DNA from: Akkermansia sp.
Lineage (GTDB): Bacteria; Verrucomicrobiota; Verrucomicrobiia; Verrucomicrobiales; Akkermansiaceae
Direction of reading: 5' to 3'
Assembly (NCBI GenBank): GCA_017558555.1
Contig: JAFYUJ010000029.1
Span: 1-58,031, forward strand
Length of the DNA: 58,031 nt
Shown in pieces: positions 43,012-50,891 of the stretch. The position numbers were made by a program, and so were the translations under genes. The notes under the pieces are model-generated. The model was not told the origin of the DNA. It did no database searches and was given only the letters and a program-made list of their open reading frames with translations. Positions within the stretch are counted from its first letter, which is position 1. The number at the start of each line of letters is the position of its first letter.

Positions 43012-43590
43012 ATGAAAGAGTTCCTCTTCCCCTTGCTCGCCGCGCTGCTGGTAGCTTTTTCTTTTGCGGCCGTGGCCATCGAGCCCGAGCCATTGGGGGT
43101 GGAACTTTGCAAACCGGAGCATGCTGTGAACCACCATCTCCGTGCTGCCCAGCCATTCCCGCCAAAAGGATGGTGCGATGGTAAGTATTGGCACATCTGG
43201 GCAGAAAAGAAAGCTGTCCCGGCTCATGCGCCGGAGCTGATTTGGTATGCTCTGCACGATGCGCCTCCGGTGGAGGAACCAACCACCACGCAGCGCTTGC
43301 CCGGCCGCCCCACGGATTGGACAACGGATGATACCGGAACTCACCTCATCTTCTTTGTGGACCCCATTGGCAATTGGAACAACGGCAATTTCGTCATTTA
43401 TCGCCGCAATGAGCATCATTGCTATGAATTTGTAGGCTCCGTATGGGTGGGTGTGCGTCGTGGTTGTTGGTCAGAGCATATACTGATTGAGAAGGATGGC
43501 TTCACCCTGCATTTTGTCGATGCTGGCACCGGCACCTCCCGGAGCCACAAGTTTTATTTTAACAACCTGCGGGGCTTTTGTCTGGAGTAA
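43012..43590 (+). CDS. Exported protein of unknown function
   Basis: 192 aa with a signal peptide (MKEFLFPLLAALLVAFSFAA). The mature part is Trp/His-rich and beta-rich (WHIWAEKKAVPAHAPELIWY, NFVIYRRNEHHCYEFVG). Two regularly placed Cys near the front and a Cys at the end may pair. No family recognised. First gene of a small accessory patch. Confidence 0.65.
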   Translation: MKEFLFPLLAALLVAFSFAAVAIEPEPLGVELCKPEHAVNHHLRAAQPFPPKGWCDGKYWHIWAEKKAVPAHAPELIWYALHDAPPVEEPTTTQRLPGRPTDWTTDDTGTHLIFFVDPIGNWNNGNFVIYRRNEHHCYEFVGSVWVGVRRGCWSEHILIEKDGFTLHFVDAGTGTSRSHKFYFNNLRGFCLE

Positions 43591-43710
43591 AGCGGGGGAT
43601 GAACCAAGCTACCCGCTTGCTCCCAATGTTTATCCTTGTTCATGCCAAAAAACAAACATTCGTTGAGCAAAAGCGGTAAGCTGCTATGCAGACTTGTAAA
43701 TCTAAGTCTT
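43591..43710 (-). other. Intergenic with relic of a duplicated membrane-protein gene
   Basis: 36 nt at 43645-43680 match 45012-45046 with 29 identities. On the minus strand this reads YRFCSTNVCF against YRFCPSDVWF of the gene at 44715. The rest is decayed. Confidence 0.45.
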
Positions 43711-44034
43711 TCAATTTTCCTCTAATTCTCCACTATGGGCGCCTTCAGGGGAGATGCAATACGGCTCATCGCCACCGAGTTTTTGTGGCGTTTCGTCTGG
43801 TGCTGAGGAGGCATTTGTTTCAGATGGATTCTCAGGCTGGGGAGCTTCTTTCTTATGAGCCGGAGAGGGCGATATCAGGTAACGACCGACAGGCTGTTGC
43901 TCACTTTCTCTGGGAGTTTGCCCAGGCTCACTCCCTTTGACGTTCTGCCTGTCGCAGCCTGCCACAATGCTGCCCATCAGAGCTGCTGCTGCTGGGAGAA
44001 TGACTGGGTAATTTTTAACTGGTTTGATTTTCAT
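43711..44034 (-). CDS. Small lipoprotein of unknown function
   Basis: 107 aa. Hydrophobic signal and lipobox IVAGC, then a low-complexity Pro/Glu/Ser-rich mature part (HKKEAPQPENPSETNAS). Likely an anchored flexible chain. An ATG at 44034 begins it, with no clear SD. Confidence 0.7.
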   Translation of the reverse strand: MKIKPVKNYPVILPAAAALMGSIVAGCDRQNVKGSEPGQTPRESEQQPVGRYLISPSPAHKKEAPQPENPSETNASSAPDETPQKLGGDEPYCISPEGAHSGELEEN

Positions 44035-44146
44035 TGTTTATCAATTTGTTCAGATTTCTGTTTTTCAATATGTTTGAGCCTTGAACTGCTCGGCTAATAC
44101 GATATCAACAAATTCTTTTCTGAGAGACCGGCTTCATCAGTAATGC

Positions 44147-44571
44147 TTACGGCGGGGGTGGGCATTCTGCCAGACGTATATGTACGGGTATATCTCTCAC
44201 TCCTCGCATGAGAGCCTCTGTTCTCCCATCAGGGGAATAGGCGAGTTCCAAGATATCGGGTTGCCTCTGACCAATTCAGCCAGAGTCTTGGGAACATCCG
44301 CTGCAAACCGGCAATAAAAAAGATAGTAGTATTTTTCATAACATGCAGAGGTTGGGGATCTATCGATTAATGTGCAGATGTTGTATTATGCTTGATGAAC
44401 GGATGTTTGCCGAGATTGGGCAACACGCCTGCCCCTGCTTTCTGGTGTTACTTCTTCTACGGCCTTGACTACTATGTGTGTTGGTTCAGGTACTGGCTGG
44501 TTGCTGAAAGTAGCTCGTTTGTATGCCGGTATAAATGAACTGGTTGGTGGTTCTAATCGCCCGGCAGGCAT
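44147..44571 (-). pseudogene. Decayed gene: one in-frame stop and one frameshift
   Basis: Reading the minus strand, a 61-codon open frame begins MPAGRLEPPTSSFIPAYKRA and ends at a TAA (near 44386). The same frame continues for about 45 codons with protein-like text (YYYLFYCRFAADVPKTLAEL). Then a one-base shift near GGCAACCCGAT moves it to PDILELAYSPDGRTEALMRG, ending at 44147. Together this looks like one inactivated coding sequence of about 145 codons. Family unknown. The neighbouring DNA is more AT-rich than the window average. Confidence 0.5.
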
Positions 44572-44714
44572 GGCGCAAGCTTATCCTTCTGCAAGCCTGT
44601 ATTCTATATTTCACGTGTTGAGAAGTCAACAAAAAACGAATACCCGAGCAATATATGAAAGTTGAAAAATGAAAGGCATCACCCTGAGGGCTCAAAAAGG
44701 ATGCTTTTTCCGAA
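44572..44714. other. Gap between decayed gene and membrane gene
   Basis: No support for a gene. AT-rich, with short reading frames of no protein-like character. Confidence 0.5.
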
Positions 44715-45236
44715 TCATAATCCCCGTTTCTTTTCCAGATATGAGAGGAGGAGATGCTGGAGAAAGACCGGGACACCACAATACACCATCCCGACGCTCC
44801 CCGGAACACAGGTGCCCATGGCGTATGCCAGTCTCATGGTGTCATCGGAAGCGGTGGCCCAGCACAGCGTACAGGAGGCCAACGCTCCCAGCAAGGGCAG
44901 CAGCAGACCCAACAGCTGCAACAACGTCGCTCGCTTCGTGCGGGCGGGTAGGACCAGCAGATAGGCGGGTGATGCGTTCAGAAGAATCAGCCCTACACAC
45001 AGGATCCGCTCCCAAAACCAAACATCCGATGGACAAAATCGGTAAGAGAAGATGCAAGCCCCCGCTGTCGTCATCACTGCACAACAGGCGAGGAAGCGAA
45101 GAATAAAACGCCGACGTGCCCGTATGCAGGGATGCAGCCGCTCAACATGCTGCAAGGTGGGAGTAGGCGGGATGCAGGTCATGGAGACGGTAGCTCTTTC
45201 TTGATGCGGTAACTGCTTAAAAGCCGGCTTACTCAT
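44715..45236 (-). CDS. Four-helix membrane protein of unknown function
   Basis: 173 aa from the ATG at 45236. That ATG overlaps the last bases of the preceding gene (ATGAGTAA), an 8-nt overlap. Helices: FLACCAVMTTAGACIFSYRF, ILCVGLILLNASPAYLLVL, LLGLLLPLLGALASCTL and GTCVPGSVGMVYCGVPVFL. Cys-rich for a membrane protein. Part of a two-gene unit with the 205-aa exported protein. Confidence 0.65.
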   Translation of the reverse strand: MSKPAFKQLPHQERATVSMTCIPPTPTLQHVERLHPCIRARRRFILRFLACCAVMTTAGACIFSYRFCPSDVWFWERILCVGLILLNASPAYLLVLPARTKRATLLQLLGLLLPLLGALASCTLCWATASDDTMRLAYAMGTCVPGSVGMVYCGVPVFLQHLLLSYLEKKRGL

Positions 45237-45846
45237 CGGCTGCAGAACCAAAGTCACCTTCCTCCGGTTCGATGACGATGTCACCTTCGAGTTCATCATC
45301 TCCAACGCAAATGCACAGAATCTCACTTACTTCGAAAGCAAGATGCTCGGTTGTTTCAGAAAGCTCGGTCGTATAATCAACAAGGTTTTCTTTTGTGTTT
45401 TCATCATCGGAAATCAATTTATCAAGCCTTATTTGCTCTTTTTTCAAGAGAGTGTAAAAACGTAACAATTCCGTTTTATGTTCTCTCACGATGTCCTTGC
45501 GTTCCTCTGTGAGTACTTTTTTGAGCCTTTCCGACATTTCCAGATAAAATGAAGAATCAAAGGCGTTATCCTTGTTCTTAACCTTATCTTTGCTATAGCC
45601 AGGCATTGTTTTGCTTATTTGGTGAAGTTTTTTAAGAACCTTGGCGCTGTGTTTATGTTCCTTCACCTTTTTCAGCGCAACAATGGCATTTTTGACATTT
45701 TTGGATAACTTCTTGTACCATGCTTTTGCTTTTTTGTATTCAGCATTCTCAATAGCAGGTTCTTTTAGTGGTGCGGCTTCTTGTTCGGCATGCAAAGGTG
45801 CGCCCAAAATACAACAGCACAACAACAGAAGGTAGATGTGTTTCAT
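45229..45846 (-). CDS. Exported helical protein of unknown function
   Basis: 205 aa with a signal peptide (LLLLCCCILGAPLHA). The mature part is Lys-rich helical coil (AWYKKLSKNVKNAIVALKKV, FYLEMSERLKKVLTEERKDI) and the tail is acidic (GDIVIEPEEGDFGSAADE). The contrast of basic front and acidic end suggests a scaffold or binding role, unproven. 5' of the membrane gene at 44715 and separated from tRNA-Val by 66 nt. Confidence 0.7.
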   Translation of the reverse strand: MKHIYLLLLCCCILGAPLHAEQEAAPLKEPAIENAEYKKAKAWYKKLSKNVKNAIVALKKVKEHKHSAKVLKKLHQISKTMPGYSKDKVKNKDNAFDSSFYLEMSERLKKVLTEERKDIVREHKTELLRFYTLLKKEQIRLDKLISDDENTKENLVDYTTELSETTEHLAFEVSEILCICVGDDELEGDIVIEPEEGDFGSAADE

Positions 45847-45912
45847 CGGATAAACGATACGTGAGATTTGATAAAGAAAAAACCAGACTTCCCATCGAAA
45901 GTCTGGTTGGAG

Positions 45913-45984
45913 TACACGGGAAGGGATTTGAACCCCTGACCAACTGTGTGTAAGACAGCCGCTCTACCACTGAGCTACCCGTGC
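45913..45984 (-). tRNA. tRNA-Val (TAC)
   Basis: 72-nt cloverleaf on the minus strand: acceptor GCACGGG/CCCGTGT, anticodon stem GCTGT/ACAGT, loop CTTACAC with anticodon TAC, T loop TTCAAAT. CCA not encoded. It lies at the edge of the accessory patch at 42.9-45.9 kb. Confidence 0.96.
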
Positions 45985-46100
45985 ATTGCAGGTTGCGGCG
46001 CCATTATACCCGGGTTTTTCGGGAAATCAAGCCTAAATTTGTATTTTTTGCAAAGAAAGTGAAAAGAAGGAGACCAGGGGGGGCGAAAGATGATATAAAA

Positions 46101-46129
46101 GCCCCCTTGCTGTTCATCAGCAAGGGGGC
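46101..46129 (-). terminator. Terminator of the repeat-protein gene
   Basis: Perfect 12-bp stem GCCCCCTTGCTG/CAGCAAGGGGGC with a 5-nt loop, then a TTTTA tail on the minus strand. Confidence 0.93.
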
Positions 46130-46154
46130 AGCAATTCAAATCAGTTGAAGAGCC

Positions 46155-46898
46155 TCAGGCCTGAGGAGCAGGGGCCGGAGCGGCCTCGGGGGCGGGTGCG
46201 GGAGCCGGCGCTGCTTCAGGTTTGCAGGGCATGGGCATGCCGGGCTTGCAGCCCTTGTTCATGGGGCAGAAAGCGGGCTTCATGCCGTGACGGGGGCCGT
46301 TGAAACCATGCTTCTTGAAATCGGGGCGGGGGCCATGGAAACCGGGCTTGCAGCCCTTGTTCATGGGGCAGAAACCGGGCTTCATGCCGTGGCGGGGGCC
46401 GTTGAAGTCATGCTTCTTGAAGTCAGGACGGTGGCCATGGAAACCGGGCTTCTTCATGCCCATCATGGGGCAGAAGCCTGCTTTGAAGTCGGGGCGGGGG
46501 CCATGGAAACCAGGCTTTTTGCCGCAGGGGCGGGGGCCCTGGCAGCCAGGCTTGCCGTGGCGGCGGGGCTGCTGCATCTTGCGGGCCATGCGCATGCCGG
46601 CTTCGAAACCGGCTTCAAAACCCTTTTCAAAGCCACGGCCATAAGCCATGCCCATGAGGTTCATCTTCATGCCATGGCGGCGACCCTTGAAGTCGCGCTT
46701 CTTGCCGTCCTTCTTGGGGCAGCAGGCAGGTTTGCCTTCTTTCTTGGGGCATTCGGCCTTGGCAGCAGGGGCCTCGGGTGCAGCAGGGGCTGCGACGGGA
46801 GCGGGAGCTGCCTCAGGAGCGGGGGCGGGAGCCGGGGCTGCTTCCTGTGCAAGCACGGGAACCACGGCAAAAGCGAGTGCGAATAGTGCGGATTTCAT
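46155..46898 (-). CDS. Secreted His/Met/Cys/Lys-rich repeat protein
   Basis: 247 aa. Signal peptide MKSALFALAFAVVPVLAQ, then Ala/Pro-rich arms at both ends (APAPAPAPEAAPAP). The centre starts with a Cys/Lys cluster (CPKKEGKPACCPKKDGKKRD), then tandem units of about 34 residues of the form KPGFHGPRPDFKK..FNGPRHGMKP.FCPMNKGC. Each has His, Met and Cys that could bind metal, with Phe and Pro at fixed places. Highly basic; probably little folded. Metal sequestration, matrix, or mineral binding are all possible. Start at 46898 gives the signal peptide. No homolog recognised. Confidence 0.8.
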   Translation of the reverse strand: MKSALFALAFAVVPVLAQEAAPAPAPAPEAAPAPVAAPAAPEAPAAKAECPKKEGKPACCPKKDGKKRDFKGRRHGMKMNLMGMAYGRGFEKGFEAGFEAGMRMARKMQQPRRHGKPGCQGPRPCGKKPGFHGPRPDFKAGFCPMMGMKKPGFHGHRPDFKKHDFNGPRHGMKPGFCPMNKGCKPGFHGPRPDFKKHGFNGPRHGMKPAFCPMNKGCKPGMPMPCKPEAAPAPAPAPEAAPAPAPQA

Positions 46899-47026
46899 TA
46901 TATTAGTCTGTTGGGTTGTTTCTTGAAGGAACCTCTGAGAGGTGCTCTTTGAAGGTTGAAACACCGGCTTTTCAGAAAAGTTGCAAAAAAAAATCATTTT
47001 GCGGCGCACATCTTATCTTTTTTCAT

Positions 47027-47054
47027 TGCAGGAATCAAGTCTGTATGGTAGATT
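47027..47054 (+). promoter_or_regulatory. Candidate kdsD promoter
   Basis: -35 TTGCAG, 17-nt spacer, -10 TAGATT with an extended TG (TGGTAGATT), giving a leader of about 26 nt. A second box pair (TTGAAC, 17 nt, TATACA) lies closer but its -10 ends three bases before the ATG. Confidence 0.45.
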
Positions 47055-47086
47055 TTGAACAAGCTTTATTGTAGCAGTATACAGAC

Positions 47087-48058
47087 ATGACGACAGATCA
47101 TACAATTCGCGGTAAGCAGGTATTTGAAGATGAAATTGCAGCCCTCAAGGCTATTTCTGACAGATTGGGTGACCCCTTTGTGCAGGCTGTCAACGCTATG
47201 CGCAAGGCTATCGAAACCGGCCACAAGATTATTGTGGTGGGTGTGGGTAAGAGCGGCCTGGTAGGCAACAAGATTGCTGCCACCCTCACGTCCACCGGGG
47301 CTCCCTCTGTGGTGCTTGATTCGATGAATGCCATGCATGGTGATTTGGGCATTGTGCAGGATGGTGATGCCTGTATTGCTATGTCCTTCTCCGGTGAAAC
47401 GGCCGAATTGCTTACGCTTCTTCCCTTCCTGAAGCGCTTTGACATGCCCATCATTGCCATGACCGGCAAGTTGCAGTCTACATTGGCTGTGGAGTCTGAT
47501 GTGGTGCTTGATACGGCCGTGGAGCGCGAGGCTGACCCCCTGAACCTGGCCCCCACGTCCTCTTCCACCGCCATGTTGGTGATGGGTGATGCTCTGGCTA
47601 TGGCTCTGCTGGAGGCTCGCAACTTCACCAAGGAAGATTTTGCCCGCAGTCACCCCGGTGGTTCCCTGGGCCGCGCATTGCTCACCCGCATCAGCGATAT
47701 CATGCGCAAGGAATTCGCCACCCAGCCCGAGAGCGCTACGGTGATGGATTGCATCGTAGCTATGACCGCTGCCCGCGCAGGTGCTTGCGTGCTGACCCAC
47801 CCCGATGGCACGCTGGCCGGTGTGTTCACGCATGGTGACTTTGCCCGCGCATACCAGTCCAACGCCGCTTGCGGCGAGCAGCCAGTTGCTGCTGTGATGA
47901 CTAAGAACCCCGTCTACGTGGAAGCTGATAAGCTGGCTATCGTGGCTGTGAAGACGCTGCGCGACCGCCGAATTGACGACCTGGTGGTGCTGGATGCAGA
48001 TAATAAGCCCGTCGGTCTCATTGATACGCAGGACTTGGTGCGCCTGAAACTCATCTGA
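47087..48058 (+). CDS. kdsD: D-arabinose-5-phosphate isomerase (KpsF/GutQ/KdsD)
   Basis: 323 aa. SIS sugar-isomerase domain (about 35-190): KIIVVGVGKSGLVGNKIAAT, SFSGETAELLTLLPFLKR, APTSSSTAMLVMGDALAMAL; the usual SRLGDVM-type linker appears as ISDIMRKEF. Two CBS domains follow (about 205-323). Converts ribulose-5-P to arabinose-5-P, the first step of Kdo synthesis for LPS. This supports a Gram-negative cell with an outer membrane. Alone, not with kdsA/B/C. Confidence 0.95.
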   Translation: MTTDHTIRGKQVFEDEIAALKAISDRLGDPFVQAVNAMRKAIETGHKIIVVGVGKSGLVGNKIAATLTSTGAPSVVLDSMNAMHGDLGIVQDGDACIAMSFSGETAELLTLLPFLKRFDMPIIAMTGKLQSTLAVESDVVLDTAVEREADPLNLAPTSSSTAMLVMGDALAMALLEARNFTKEDFARSHPGGSLGRALLTRISDIMRKEFATQPESATVMDCIVAMTAARAGACVLTHPDGTLAGVFTHGDFARAYQSNAACGEQPVAAVMTKNPVYVEADKLAIVAVKTLRDRRIDDLVVLDADNKPVGLIDTQDLVRLKLI

Positions 48059-48187
48059 TTTTGTGCGATTTTACAGAAAAAATCGTCAGAAACACATTTT
48101 AGGCTTGCATTCTGTGCAAAAAAGGTGCATTCTTGCTCAGCGCGTTATTTCACGCAAGACTGCAAGACATCTTACAAACACATTATT

Positions 48188-48466
48188 ATGAGAAAGTACG
48201 AAGCACTGATCGTCCTGAACATGAAGGGATCTGCCACGCTCGATGAGCTGACCGCCGCGATGACGGAGAAGCTTACGGAAGCCGGCGCCAAAGTGACGGA
48301 GACCAAGAACATTGGCCGCCGTGAGTTTGCCTACGAGTCTGACCACCTCAAGTTCGGTCAGTACATGCTCTTCTCGTTCGATGCCGAACCCACTGTGATT
48401 CGCACCGTGCGCGAGGCTCTGGCCATCGACGAGCGCGTTCACTACCAGTACTACCGCGTTAAGTAA
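48188..48466 (+). CDS. rpsF: Ribosomal protein S6
   Basis: 92 aa, the expected length. Begins MRKYEALIVLNMKG, has TKNIGRREFAYESDHLKFGQ and the end DERVHYQYYRVK. ATG at 48188 is chosen over an upstream in-frame start because S6 begins MRxYE. The usual partners ssb, rpsR and rplI are missing from this place. A terminator follows 41 nt later, so it is a single gene here. Confidence 0.95.
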   Translation: MRKYEALIVLNMKGSATLDELTAAMTEKLTEAGAKVTETKNIGRREFAYESDHLKFGQYMLFSFDAEPTVIRTVREALAIDERVHYQYYRVK

Positions 48467-48506
48467 ATAACGCCAGGGTTTCAACCCTTTTGCATTTCTG
48501 CCGTTG

Positions 48507-48529
48507 GCGGTTCTCTTTCCGAGAACCGC
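48507..48529 (+). terminator. rpsF terminator
   Basis: 9-bp stem GCGGTTCTC/GAGAACCGC, loop TTTCC, then TTTT and a T-rich stretch. Confidence 0.85.
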
Positions 48530-48533
48530 TTTT

Positions 48534-48833
48534 CGGCTTTTTGCGTTTTGGCGTATCAGCCTTCCCAAGGGAAGGGGCTGATACCATGTTCAGCGTTCCC
48601 CCATCAATTTGCCAATCTTACAAACATGGTAGGAGCGTAGCCGCTTATGGGGCGGCATCTTCGTTGAGTCCTTGCCTTGTGTCTCTCCATCCTGGCTATC
48701 ATCTCAGCTATCCTGCGGGTTGCAGCAGGGGGATTGCATGAGAAATGATTGTCCCTGCGCAGTCGCCAATGAGGGAAGAAAGGCAAGTACTGATGCAGCA
48801 CCGTGCACGGAGCGATGTTTTTAATAGGTCTGC
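48534..48833. other. Non-coding stretch between rpsF and fba
   Basis: No credible gene. It holds a strong hairpin at 48553-48584 (GTATCAGCC with GGCTGATAC and a second arm TTCCC/GGGAA) that has no T-run. The remainder shows short frames on both strands without protein-like character. Confidence 0.5.
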
Positions 48834-48864
48834 AAAAAAGGAGCTGCGGCGTGTGCCGCAGCTC
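48834..48864 (-). terminator. Terminator of the aldolase gene
   Basis: Perfect 10-bp stem GAGCTGCGGC/GCCGCAGCTC with a GTGT loop, followed on the minus strand by CTTTTTT. Confidence 0.93.
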
Positions 48865-48900
48865 CCAAGAGATGATTTGCTTGAAACTCTGGTGGGCAGA

Positions 48901-49926
<1,026 letters not shown>

Positions 49927-49980
49927 GGTACTGATATGGTTTGTCGTTACAGCGTGCGTGGCACGCATCTTACGGGGCGT

Positions 49981-50009
49981 ATTTTAGCTGCAAAATGCGC
50001 ACTTTGCAA
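49981..50009 (-). promoter_or_regulatory. fba promoter
   Basis: -35 TTGCAA (50004-50009), 17-nt spacer, -10 TAAAAT (49981-49986) on the minus strand, leader of about 50 nt. Confidence 0.65.
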
Positions 50010-50022
50010 GCAAAAAGATAGA

Positions 50023-50655
50023 TTAGAGATCGCCGTTTTTGGCCTTCTTGCCTTTTTTCGCTTTTTTCTTGTCGGGCTTTTGCTTGATGATGCTCTCCCA
50101 GTTCTTGCCATCGGAGCCATGGCCGTTGAAGAGGACATCGCCTTTGCCGTTGATAATCATGATGCCGGGGAGGCTTTCTGCGCGGGGTTCACCGGGAACG
50201 GAAGAGAGTTTGGGTGCAGCGCCGGAGGACATGATAACAGGGCACTTGGCATCGTATTTTTTGACGTATTGAGCGATGTTGGCAGCAGAGTCGGGGCTGA
50301 CGAGAATCAGTTCAACCTGCTTTTTCTTCATCTTGGGGTATTCCTCCATCATCATTTCCATGACGGGGGGGCAATACTTGCACCAACTTGCGGAGAAGAG
50401 GAAAGCGAAGAATTTGGCCTTGGGGTTGGGGCGGGCATCTGTCTCATACTCCAGGTCTTCCAGTGCCTGGCCCACGGCTGTGCGTGCTTTGCCGGCTTTT
50501 TTTTCTTTTTTGGCTTTCTTTTTATCCTTGGAGCCCGGCTCGGCCGTATCTTCAGCAGCGGAATCTGTGGAGACCGCTTCGTCTTGAGCGAGCAAGGGGC
50601 AAGCCAGCAGACCGAAAGCCAGCAGCGCGGTAAGTGTTTTGAAAGGATTGGTCAT
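50023..50655 (-). CDS. Secreted thioredoxin-like protein, Lys-rich arms
   Basis: 210 aa. Signal peptide, a Lys-rich linker (GSKDKKKAKKEKKAGKA), then a thioredoxin fold with active site SASWCKYC (C92, C95) and cis-Pro region SLPGIMIINGKG. Ends in a second Lys-rich tail (PDKKKAKKGKKAKNGDL). TlpA/nucleoredoxin-like. CKYC is not a common DsbA or TrxA dipeptide. One of three related proteins between 50.0 and 54.1 kb. Confidence 0.85.
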   Translation of the reverse strand: MTNPFKTLTALLAFGLLACPLLAQDEAVSTDSAAEDTAEPGSKDKKKAKKEKKAGKARTAVGQALEDLEYETDARPNPKAKFFAFLFSASWCKYCPPVMEMMMEEYPKMKKKQVELILVSPDSAANIAQYVKKYDAKCPVIMSSGAAPKLSSVPGEPRAESLPGIMIINGKGDVLFNGHGSDGKNWESIIKQKPDKKKAKKGKKAKNGDL

Positions 50656-50662
50656 GGATGCT

Positions 50663-50691
50663 TATGTACCAAATCCGGGATGCAATGTCAA
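50663..50691 (-). promoter_or_regulatory. Promoter of the first thioredoxin-like gene
   Basis: -35 TTGACA (50686-50691), 17-nt spacer, -10 TACATA (50663-50668). Seven bases separate -10 and ATG 50655, with no room for an SD. Confidence 0.65.
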
Positions 50692-50789
50692 TGCAATATG
50701 CAACCTCGCCGTAGGTGGAGAACTGTTTTTTGCTGTGCGCCGGGGCCGGTTGGCCGGGGTGGCCATAGTGTCTGTTCGGAAAAATCAGC

Positions 50790-50817
50790 TTGACTCCACG
50801 GGGGATGTCTCTATACT
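50790..50817 (+). promoter_or_regulatory. Promoter of the GH109 gene
   Basis: -35 TTGACT (50790-50795), 16-nt spacer, -10 TATACT (50812-50817), leader of about 67 nt. Confidence 0.65.
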
Positions 50818-50891
50818 TATGGCAGTTCTTTTCTGTCAGGTAGACAGCTTGCCGGTAGAAACTGAACATAAACAGGACACTTCGAAAAATT

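Noticed and set aside
48490..48801. Small frames on both strands between rpsF and fba
   Set aside because: No SD, no protein-like composition, and they cover a terminator and hairpin.
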